A stretch of DNA of 64,000 nucleotides, taken from the NCBI RefSeq assembly GCF_001625195.1, contig NC_054389.1, forward strand, positions 3,592,520 to 3,656,519, written 5' to 3'. A program made the position numbers and the translations under genes. Below the pieces are notes generated by a model that had not been told where the DNA came from, made no database searches, and saw only the letters and a program-made list of their open reading frames with translations. Source of the DNA: Drechmeria coniospora (Eukaryota; Ascomycota; Sordariomycetes; Hypocreales; Ophiocordycipitaceae). Shown one piece after another: positions 11,455-20,132 of this stretch. Positions within the stretch are counted from its first letter, which is position 1. The number at the start of each line of letters is the position of its first letter.

Positions 11455-12651
11455 ATGTGGAGAGACCGTACCAACCTGTACGTTCTCGGACATCGAACCG
11501 CTCTGTTGTCCTTCTGATCCACCCGCTTGCTAACTTCAGCCCAACTTCTGCATAGCTACATCTCGTATCGTCAGTCGTATGCGCATCATCCAGTGCAGCG
11601 CAACAAATATGCGAGAGGAAGCGCGAGAGGCGCCGGCGTCCTCTCAGACCCCTACGGGGGCAGTAGCCAGGCGCAGGAGGACCGGCGCGGCTTGCTTTCA
11701 AGCAGCGCCTTCGACGACGATGGTGACTCTATAATTGAGATGGATATGATCCCGCCCCGCTGGGCCGACGTTTCGAGCGAGATCACCGAGTTGCTCGCCA
11801 ACATTGCCACCAAGAGCCAGCACTTGGAAAAGCTCCATCAGAAACACGTCCTCCCAGGATTCAACGACGAAGACGCCAAGAGGGCCGAAGAGGTCCAGAT
11901 AGAGAAGTTGACACAAGCGATCACCAAGAGCTTTCAAGACTGCCGTCGATGCATTCACCGGATTGAGCAGATGGTGCGAGAGGGGCAGCAGTCGGGGTCC
12001 ATTTCGAGGGCGGAAGAGACCATGGCCAAGAACATTCAAATATCACTGGCGACAAGAGTCCAAGATGCGAGTGCAAGCTTTCGGAAGAAGCAGAGCGCGT
12101 ACCTAAAAAGTAAGTCTGCTCATGTTCTTTTGCTAGTATCATCATGCTTGTGCATAACGAGATGGACTTCGCTCACCTCTTCCCTTTTCCATGCAGAGAT
12201 TCGCGACATGGGCGATATGGGAACTTTTGCCCCCCTAGAAAAGCCACAGTCGGGGTCGTATGCAGATCCGTCCTTGCAGGAATCGGATGCCGACCGCTAC
12301 TTCTCTCAATCAACCATGCAAGCAGCCTCGCAACAAAGGATGCTTCACTCTAATGACACCACAATCTTGCAACGAGAACGCGAGATTGAAGAAATCGCCC
12401 AAGGAATTATCCAACTATCAGACCTCTTCCGAGACCTACAAGCAATGGTCATTGACCAGGGTACCATGCTGGACAGGATCGACTACAATGTCGAACGAAT
12501 GAACGAGGACGTCAAGGGAGCCGACAAGGAACTCAACGTTGCTTCGGGGTACCAAAGGAAAACAACCAAGAGGAAAATCATTCTCCTTCTGATCCTCATC
12601 ATTGTTGGCCTATTCATCCTGCTCATGATTAAGCCGAAGAAGCACGATTAG
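11455..12651 (+). CDS. TLG2: t-SNARE Tlg2 (syntaxin-16 family)
   Basis: Qa-SNARE for endosome-to-trans-Golgi fusion. Exons 11455..11477, 11556..12109 and 12197..12651 give 343 residues; introns are 78 bp (GTACGT) and 87 bp (GTAAGT). The 23-nt first exon encodes MWRDRTN plus two bases and joins to YISYRQSYAHHP, the conserved Tlg2 N-terminus that binds the Vps45 SM protein. An N-terminal helical region (about 70-190) corresponds to the Habc domain. The SNARE helix starts at REREIEEIAQGIIQLSDLF and carries Gln in FRDLQAMVIDQGTMLD, the Qa position. A single C-terminal anchor (KIILLLILIIVGLFILLMI) ends in a short lysine-rich tail, as expected of a tail-anchored SNARE. Without the first intron the protein would lack its true start. 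It converges with the PPR-like gene. Confidence 0.94.
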
Positions 12652-12897
12652 CTAGAGGAGCAAGCATGTTTTGGAAACTGCATGGAGCTCGAACCGAAGT
12701 CGATTCGATGTTATCATTACATATATTCATCACACCGTACATATATACCACGCCACAGAATGAAAATGGTAGCAACTCTTTCGCTTCTGGCTTCGGGTTT
12801 TATCCATGAGCATCGTCTCAATAATTCACGTTCCAACATGCACATCCTGTACGCGTTGCACCTGTTATAAAGGATATATTCCTAACGTCGTTTCTAG

Positions 12898-15654
12898 TTA
12901 CGACCAAGGAATGCCAACCTGATCCTTGTCATGGTCGTCGAACGCTCTTCCGAACAGTTTTGGGTATCGGCTCCAGAGCTTGGGCATTTGGGCTTCAAGC
13001 TCCCGAGTCATATCTGGCAGCGACGGTAGGAGTTCCGAACCCCATGCCCGGTCTACCAATCTTTTTATGCTCTCTGCCGATGTTTCATTCCCGTCTCTCG
13101 AACGATGTTTGCGCCGACCAGGCACCTGGCTAAGAGCAATGCGTGATATCACCGCCGTACGCAAAATCTGTCTATCAACCAGGACTCCCTGGTCCCGTAA
13201 GACAGCAAGGAGGCGTACGCCGCAAGCAACGTCGAATGCAACGATGCCAGAGTTGCCCATATCCATTACTGCTTCGACGCTTGGTCGGGCAGCCAGCGTT
13301 TGGTCGAATCCCCACCTAACGATGGAACGCTGTAGATGTGGATTGAATATCTTTTGCACAGGGTGTTCACGGTGTGTGAACGGGAGATCCGCTGGAATAT
13401 ATGCCTGCCCTTCATTCTGGGCCGGGGTCACCGGATACTGCCTGCTGTCATTCTCCCCGCGGTAGCAAGAGCCAGTTGAGCCAGGCTTAGCCGAAGCAGG
13501 TTCATGGCACCTGTCTTGAAACATAGGCAAGCGTGAGACAGGCTTGATGTGAAATGGACCGCCTGTTCCCTCCAAAGTAGCCTTCGTATGTATCGACGGT
13601 GGCTCGTGCGAATAAACTTCAATGTCGGCGGTTCGGCCCATGTCTCCCTCATCCATGCACTGTGTGACAATTATCTCGCTGCAGGATGCCGTTGAAGGGT
13701 TCGTCGTTCCCAAAACCACCGTGCTCATGTTCGAGGGCCGAGGCAGGTCCAATCGATGAACTGGAATCAGTCCACCATACGGTGGCGTGTAGAGCTGGAT
13801 AATTTCCAAGCAAAGCTGCTCCAGTTCGTCGAATCGCCCAAGGCGTCCAAGATTGTACAGAAGAAGAGTCCAGTACTGTATGGGAATAGCGACGTCGTGG
13901 CAGGCAACGCGGCGGGTGTAGTCAATTGCTCGATTTAACGGCGACTCTGCGTCGTTTCTGAGTCTCTGTTTTGTGCTTTTTCGTACGACAGGGTGCATTC
14001 GAAGACTCCGGAAGGCACGCTTGAGAAGTTGCGCAGCACTATCTTGGGCCAGGTTTACTTTGAGTGCCTCCATTCGTTCCAGCACCTGCATGGACTTCCC
14101 CATTTTTCGCTTAGGAAGTTCACATGCGAGCAGCGAATTGAGTCGTCCAGAAGATGGATCGGTCTCGATGACCTTTTCTATCCCACGTAAGAGCGTTTCC
14201 CTCCGGCGATCGCCTGTTGCAACAGCAGCAGCCAAGAGCACTTGCCGCGTTTCCGGATTCTCAAACTCATCCGGATGAATATCGCAATTCACCAGATCGT
14301 GCAGCAAAACATCTTCTCCATGTCTCGCAAACAGAACAAGCACCTTGCAATAAATATGAGGTGATGATTGAATCCCCAGCCTCTGCAGTTGCTCAATGCG
14401 ACACGCAAATCCTTCGGCGTCCTGCTCTCGCAGAGCGAGCGATTGAAAAGATCGTGGTCCAATGGCCTGCACTCCAATTCGATGAACAAGGTTAATGGCA
14501 AAGTCGACAGACGCCCAGGAGCTGGCGAACCATTTTGCCATCAACGAATCACTATATTGACCTGTCGGGTGGCCAGTGGCAGTGGTCGGAGCCTCTGATA
14601 TTTGCTCGTCATAACGGACTCTTCCAGTCGGATGACCAATACCAGCTGCTTCCAGTTCTTCTGTTGTAAGTGGAACGGATGGGTAATACCTGGCAAGAAA
14701 TGTGAGGAAAGGACGGGATTTCGTGCCAATCGGAAAGTCTTTGAATAATATCAGTTTTTTGCGCCAAGTGCGAGCGATCTTAGACTGTCCAGAAGCGAAT
14801 AGCGCTGGTATTATGCAGTCATACAATCCTCGCTCTGTGCTAAAGGTGTACAGAGTCGTCAAAGAACTCTGCATTTGTGGTGTAGGATTGACGACAAAGC
14901 CCGACAGCAACGCTCCAAACTCTTCCGTGCTGGGTGGGAAATAGGTAGCTAGCTGCAAGTGCCAGTGAACGGCATCCTCGAACCGACTGTGTTCGAGACA
15001 CAAGTGGACGATTCTCATGTATAGATCCGGCCACCGGAAGGCACGATCTTCCAACAGCTCGGCAGCGATATTGACGAGCGTCGCAATATGTTCGTCATTT
15101 CGGAGGGCTGTTGTAACGACAACATCGCGAAGGACATCGGCGCCCGGTTCAGCAAAGAGATGAATAAGACCTTTAGCTCGCATAGCCTCAACTCCCGCCC
15201 AGATGTTGTCGTACTCGTCATTCAGGTGTAAAGTGGCAAGAAGTCGTTCCCAGTGTTTGACGTTGCCAAAGTATGACTCCACATCTACCCCGGCTCGCTC
15301 CAGCAACAGGTCGGTATCCTCCAGGGGCCTTTCCACTGTTATCGTCCTTGTCGAAGCTGCTCTGCTCTGGGCTAAAGACTGCCCTAGCCTGCCGTCTGTT
15401 CTCCATCCCCATGACGCTGTGTTCCTCCGAAGGGGTAGTCGGGAAATCGACAGCGTCTTGGGGTGACGCTGGGGCGATGTATAGAAATATCTGATTCGCC
15501 CAGTCGGGACGATAGCCGAAACAGAGAGGTGTGCTAGGGCAGTGAAGCGCAACCCACAGCGGATGATTGCAACTGGCTGTGTGGCCAGTTTCGAGGCAGG
15601 TCGAGCGGCGCGAGAAAGCTGGCAGACGAGTTGCAAGTTCAAGGTCTCTCGCAT
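12898..15654 (-). CDS. PPR-like mitochondrial protein, fungal family
   Basis: Intronless frame of 918 residues. The N-terminal 60-70 residues are rich in Arg, Ser and Ala with almost no acid (SRAARPASKLATQPVAIIR), a likely mitochondrial presequence. The body is a series of amphipathic helices of the tetratrico/pentatrico type, such as PIQYWTLLLYNLGRLGRFDE, ending in a conserved block (LQRSIVRWGFDQTL, then WGSELLPSLP and KLWSRYPKLFGRAF). I recognise this C-terminal signature from ascomycete proteins annotated as PPR-domain proteins; they are thought to act in mitochondrial RNA or translation control, but no target can be read here. A poorly conserved insert lies at about 680-760. The first in-frame ATG (15654) was used. 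It is divergent from Cox7, so the two mitochondrial genes share a 320-bp promoter region. Confidence 0.85.
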   Translation of the reverse strand: MRETLNLQLVCQLSRAARPASKLATQPVAIIRCGLRFTALAHLSVSAIVPTGRIRYFYTSPQRHPKTLSISRLPLRRNTASWGWRTDGRLGQSLAQSRAASTRTITVERPLEDTDLLLERAGVDVESYFGNVKHWERLLATLHLNDEYDNIWAGVEAMRAKGLIHLFAEPGADVLRDVVVTTALRNDEHIATLVNIAAELLEDRAFRWPDLYMRIVHLCLEHSRFEDAVHWHLQLATYFPPSTEEFGALLSGFVVNPTPQMQSSLTTLYTFSTERGLYDCIIPALFASGQSKIARTWRKKLILFKDFPIGTKSRPFLTFLARYYPSVPLTTEELEAAGIGHPTGRVRYDEQISEAPTTATGHPTGQYSDSLMAKWFASSWASVDFAINLVHRIGVQAIGPRSFQSLALREQDAEGFACRIEQLQRLGIQSSPHIYCKVLVLFARHGEDVLLHDLVNCDIHPDEFENPETRQVLLAAAVATGDRRRETLLRGIEKVIETDPSSGRLNSLLACELPKRKMGKSMQVLERMEALKVNLAQDSAAQLLKRAFRSLRMHPVVRKSTKQRLRNDAESPLNRAIDYTRRVACHDVAIPIQYWTLLLYNLGRLGRFDELEQLCLEIIQLYTPPYGGLIPVHRLDLPRPSNMSTVVLGTTNPSTASCSEIIVTQCMDEGDMGRTADIEVYSHEPPSIHTKATLEGTGGPFHIKPVSRLPMFQDRCHEPASAKPGSTGSCYRGENDSRQYPVTPAQNEGQAYIPADLPFTHREHPVQKIFNPHLQRSIVRWGFDQTLAARPSVEAVMDMGNSGIVAFDVACGVRLLAVLRDQGVLVDRQILRTAVISRIALSQVPGRRKHRSRDGNETSAESIKRLVDRAWGSELLPSLPDMTRELEAQMPKLWSRYPKLFGRAFDDHDKDQVGIPWS

Positions 15655-15974
15655 TTCCCAGGACCACCTTCGGTAGCCACAGCTTCAATTTGCATCACTG
15701 CATTGTTGTAACTTGCACTGAAGAGAGCCATTGACATACCATGGTGATTGGGATGCCAACAAAATGCTCCATCACGCTGCCTACCATCACTGGGTGGAGT
15801 ACGTTGTCCTATTTCGAATATGCTGAGTCAGCACAACCCACCCTTGACTAGATGGGCTCATTTCTGCGAACGTTCGACATCGACCCGTAGCGTACCACAT
15901 TATCAACAGAGCAATCCCTCACCCATATTCGACCGTTGAATCCTCGCAAACGTCTCCGAAAACTAATCTCCAAT
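15655..15974. promoter_or_regulatory. shared divergent promoter of PPR-like gene and COX7
   Basis: A 320-bp gap between two divergent starts, both for predicted mitochondrial proteins, so it should contain both core promoters. No specific operator is recognised and no GTAC repeats are present. Confidence 0.5.
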
Positions 15975-16433
15975 ATGGGGTGAGTCTCCCCCCATATATA
16001 TTCTCCCTGGAACGAATCACACCCGCCTTTCTTCCTGCAGATTGTGGCATGTCTGTTCCGACATGCCCGAAGCGAAGCCTTCCGACAGAGCCATGAATGA
16101 GCTGACGCCGCTTTTAGTTTCGTCAACGCGAAGAACAAGGTGCCCGAGCACCAGCGCTTCTACCAGCAAGCCTACAAGGCCCATACTCGCCTGTGGAAGA
16201 TTGTACGACGTGCCATAATCCCAAACAATGACGGCGGCGATACTGATTCCACAGCAGGGTCACCGAAGCCGTTGGTTCATGACGCCGTATCTCATCGTTC
16301 TGTGGGGTGGATTTGGAGGTTCGTGGCTCGGAAATTCTCTCATGTCGCAATCTTATCTGACCAATTGACAGCTACACTGTACGCTGCCGGGCGGAAAATC
16401 ACTGGCCACAACACGTGGTTCAGCAAGAACTAG
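15975..16433 (+). CDS. COX7: cytochrome c oxidase subunit VIIa (Cox7)
   Basis: Small structural subunit of respiratory complex IV in the inner membrane. Four exons, 15975..15979, 16118..16202, 16258..16318 and 16372..16433, give 70 residues; introns are 138, 55 and 53 bp. The first coding exon is only ATGGG. The protein reads NKVPEHQRFYQQAYKAHTRL, then WKI-GHRSRWFMTPYL, one membrane span (YLIVLWGGFGATLYAAGR) and a matrix/IMS tail KITGHNTWFSKN. Length, single span and the basic-aromatic WK..RSRW..PY pattern match fungal Cox7. The unspliced third-exon region reads in another frame, so the gene is easy to miss. It converges with the clathrin light chain gene. Splicing is inferred from frame and conservation. 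Confidence 0.9.
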
Positions 16434-16698
16434 AGACAAGACTTGATAATAACAGCTGCTTGTTGCCTCCGTTATGGACTTGTCGGGCTTGTTCAGTCAC
16501 TGGATTACCATGTGTACAAATGCAATAAAGTCAATTTATCAATTGCATGCCCATCTCTCGTGTCACGTGAATATGTTCCATCGCAACCAATGTAGCAAGA
16601 TCCTGCACCCCGTTCCCCATTTATCTTCCATCCTGCTACGACGCATAACGGACAGCTTCAATTAAAAAAAAAGAGTTATGGAACCGGTGGAATATGTC

Positions 16699-17513
16699 TC
16701 AGTACCCCGTGGCTCCCGGAGCCTTCTCGTCCTTGCGCAGGGTGGTCAGGACATCACGGAAGCGCTCCTTGCCGGAGCCCGCCGCGCCACCTTTTGTTCC
16801 CTTGCCGCTGATATCGACCAGCTTTCCGATTCGATCCCAGCTTGTTCCTCCAGACACAGTGTCTTCTCGGTTAGCAATGAACTGCTCAGCTTCCTTGCGA
16901 GTCTGCGCTATGCCCTTTTCTTTCTTGACATTATAGTTCTCGTAGAAGTCGTCGATATTCTTCTGGGCCTCTTTGACAGTCTCCTCCCGTTGAGAGGCGA
17001 ACTGCTCAACTCTCTTTGCAATTTGTGCGTCTCGACGCTGTCTCCATTCCTTGATGACGTCGGGCTCCTCCTCATCGTCGACATGTGTTTGGTAGCCAGA
17101 TTTGTAGGATACCGACGGTCCTGTGGAGGGAGGAGCCACATCCTGAAATGGCCACTATGAGCGGGAAACATGGTCTCAAATTCACGAAATAAACTCACTG
17201 CTGATGGGTTGGCAATATCGGGGAACTGTGACTCGAAAGTGGATTGGGCATTGTCATTGTCGCCGTGTGTTAAGTCACCACTAGCCTCCCCAAGCGCAGC
17301 AGCATCATCGATTGTGACAAACTGCTCTGCATCATCGCCTAGGAGAGCCTTTTCGCGGGCAAGAAAATCATCGGCAGAGGGATTGGTAGAAGCATCTTTA
17401 ATGTCAGTTTGCGCTGGGACGATTTTAACTTAGCGTCCGAACTTCACAGTTGATGTGCAGCTCCGCTCACCTCCTGAATCAAACTCATCTAGAGAGGGGA
17501 AACGGTCCGCCAT
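16699..17513 (-). CDS. CLC1: clathrin light chain
   Basis: Regulatory subunit of the clathrin triskelion, binding the heavy-chain hub in vesicle coat formation. Exons 17513..17471, 17413..17199 and 17142..16699 give 233 residues; introns are 57 and 56 bp, each with donor GTGAG. The N-terminus MADRFPSLDEFDSG is the typical acidic start. Residues 20-85 are acidic and disordered. The central heavy-chain-binding helix starts at PDVIKEWRQRRDAQIAKR and runs through a long Lys/Glu heptad region (REETVKEAQKNIDDFYENYN). The C-terminus has TSWDRIGKLVDISGKGTKGG and FRDVLTTLRKDEKAPGATGY, strongly conserved in fungal light chains. It is divergent from RTT103 across 689 bp. Assignment is secure. Confidence 0.95.
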
Positions 17514-18202
17514 TATTGACAGCTAAAAGATGTAGCTTTCCTCGTGTTTTGTGGATGGGGCTTCTTGTTCATTCAGTACGTTGCCAGATGGATACAGCTC
17601 AAAGCTGCAAGAGGACGTCCAATGTCATAAGCGGTTACTGATGGCACGTAACCATGCCCGGAGCTTGAACTCGAAGGTCAAACAAACGTACTATTGGCTC
17701 GTTGAGCCAAGAGCGGGTACATTTCTGCCAGGCGGTGAGTTGGTTCCCCAATGCGAGTGACACGAAAGTGGGGTGAATTCCAGTTGCTTTCCCCTCGTGA
17801 ATTGCATAATCGAGTAGCATTTATCCCCTAATTGAATATCTTCCACAGTGTATCTATCGCCTTCAGCTGATTCGGTGCGTGAACTGCGTCGTCAAAGCAA
17901 AGGCAGTCAAGAGGTCTCACCAACCTACACACAATTCCCTCTACTTCACTTTTTCGGTTCATAACGACGGCTGTCTAAGCTATGCCACCTATTTTGCATT
18001 AGTCAAGATTTACCTGGTTCAATAAAAAAAAGGGAGCAACTCGCCAGCAAGCGTTGAGACAGCCAACCGCAGGAATCGAGTGTGCCAAAGCTCATATCAC
18101 CTTAGCTGGAGCGAGGTTCATATCTATTCACAACGTCAAAAGATCACAACATTCTCAAGTTATTTGGGCAAACAGTGGTGGCATAAAGCCCTGAAGTGCA
18201 TA
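17514..18202. other. divergent promoter region, CLC1 / RTT103
   Basis: A 689-bp gap between two divergent start codons. It lacks the GTAC repeat field seen in other gaps. It should contain both promoters and leaders; a 7-base A run lies near 18023. No gene is seen. Confidence 0.5.
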
Positions 18203-19622
18203 ATGGCCTACAACGACGATTCCGTCTTGGCACGGCTCTCCTCACTCAACGAGAGCCATGACAGCATAGCAACTGCAGCTCAGTGGATTATGTTCCATAA
18301 GTATGCATTCAGCGGTCAAGCCTATGCTCCCCGCACTATCATGTATACTGACTCATATCGGTGGCCAGGAGACATGCTGATCGCACAGTACAACTCTGGA
18401 TGCAGCGATTAAAGGACTCTTCTAGCACCAGGCGCTTGAGTCTCGTGTACCTTGCAAATGGTATCTCTATCCCACCTGCCTATGTTATAATTATATCCGT
18501 CATATGTGTGACCTGGAGATTGATATTTGGAATCAACTGCTGACCTGCTCCGGATGTACAGAGGTAGTGCAGCAGTCAAGGATACGACATAAGGAGGATT
18601 TCGTCATTGCCTTCTCCCCCGTGGTGGCCGAAGCCACCTCAGTTGCCTATAGAGGAGCTCCAGCCGAGATACAGGCGAAGCTGAGACGGGTGATAGATGT
18701 TTGGAAGGACAGATCCATTTTTGAACCCCCAATCCAAGCTGCCATTGAGGCTCGACTTGAGGGTAAGAAACGTGAGAGGTCGACTGTATAATGGCATTCT
18801 TACTAATGGATGGCAGAGTTGGACAAGTCTCGAGGAGCAACAAATCCTGGCTTCAGGGAGTCTCCTTTCAGAGGTTCGACTGTGCCATCAGAACTTGCAC
18901 CTTTGGTGTCAACCTACCAAACTGCAACGAAACTGAGCAACCCCGTTGACACAACACTTGCTTCAGCGAACCAAGAGTACGAAAAGCAAGCGGGACCTCA
19001 TGCAGAAGTGCCATCAGCCCCCGTCTATGCAGCCCGTTTGAATGGCCTCCTCAAAACTCTTGTCAATGCAGAGAGCGCATTGGCAGAATGCGTCAAAGCT
19101 CGCGAGAGCCTAGTGTCTGGCCTCGAGAAGCTGTTAGATGCTCAGCGAGCTGCTTTGTCTAGTCACAAAACCTCGGCCACCGTCTTGCGCGATCGAAAGG
19201 TCGAGATTGAAAATAAGAAGCAGCAAGTCGAGGTTGCCATCATGCGAGCGCTGGGTCCTGCAGAAGACCGTGATTCTATGCAAGAGGGCGAGTTTCTCAC
19301 GCCAGATTCTGAACCAGATCGGCCCAAAATGGAATCCCTGACGCCGCCGGCCGTGGAAGCATTGACGCCGCCGGCAGCGGAAGCCCTGACACCACCTGTT
19401 ATGGGTGTCGAAGCTGTGGACCCTTTGGATCAAGAACCGGCCACCGCGAGCGTGGACAACCAACCGACCGAAACCGCGTCCTCTCATCACTCGATTCCGG
19501 TATCTACGAATGTCGGTACTAATAAACGACGGAGAATTGATGATCCTGATGGGTATTCTCGTCTCGAAGGAGACGATGATGGCATCGACGCTGATGTGGC
19601 TGAGATGCTCAAGGATGGTTAG
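18203..19622 (+). CDS. RTT103: CID-domain RNA polymerase II CTD-binding protein (Rtt103-like)
   Basis: Binds the phosphorylated Pol II C-terminal domain and acts with the Rat1 exonuclease in transcription termination. Four exons, 18203..18300, 18369..18460, 18562..18762 and 18817..19622, give 398 residues; introns are 68, 101 and 54 bp. The CID domain (about 1-132) starts MAYNDDSVLARLSSLNESHD and includes IATAAQWIMFHK, RHADRTVQLWMQRLKDSS, LVYLANEVVQQS and the helix IDVWKDRSIFEPPIQAAIEA. A coiled-coil region (about 175-255) with LVNAESALAECVKARESLVS follows. The tail has three TPP repeats (SLTPPAV, ALTPPAA, ALTPPVM), a basic NKRRRIDD nuclear signal and an acidic end. All joins restore one continuous frame matching the CID fold. 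Assignment to the Rtt103 family is strong. Confidence 0.92.
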
Positions 19623-20132
19623 ATACTTGAATTCAATTGGCAAACGTCTGTCTGGCTTGTCGGTGGACTCCTGCTCAATATAATCTGGGAATTTTAATGT
19701 ACAAGTAGCTACATCCTCTATAGAACCCTATATCCATGGAACTGGTCCTTCTTTTGCGTTAACGCTCGATATTCCGCTGCCATACTTTGATTCAATATTG
19801 TTACTCGACTCTAATAGCAGCGGTTGGTGTAGTACTGGGTTGACGAGATGCTCCGTAAATAATTACTTCCGAGCCGAGACCGATTTGGATAAGCGCATCC
19901 CCCACTCCCCCACTCCAGCTTTTGGCACTGGCTGTACAAGTACAGTAATATTAACCGTGAACGGACTTCCTGCATGCTCAAGTTGACCGATGTGGCGCGC
20001 GACAACGATGATGGTATCTACAGAACAATTGTGACAATTTCGCCTCCCACACAACATCCATCCCTCTGCTGTTCCTGGCCGAGACGACGATGCGACGCCA
20101 GGAGGTAGCTCATTAACGCATCATCTGTCAAC
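19623..20132. other. intergenic region RTT103 / MDL1
   Basis: A 510-bp head-to-tail gap holding the RTT103 3' region and the MDL1 promoter. AT-rich at the start, with no recognised gene and few GTAC words (near 19935). Confidence 0.5.
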
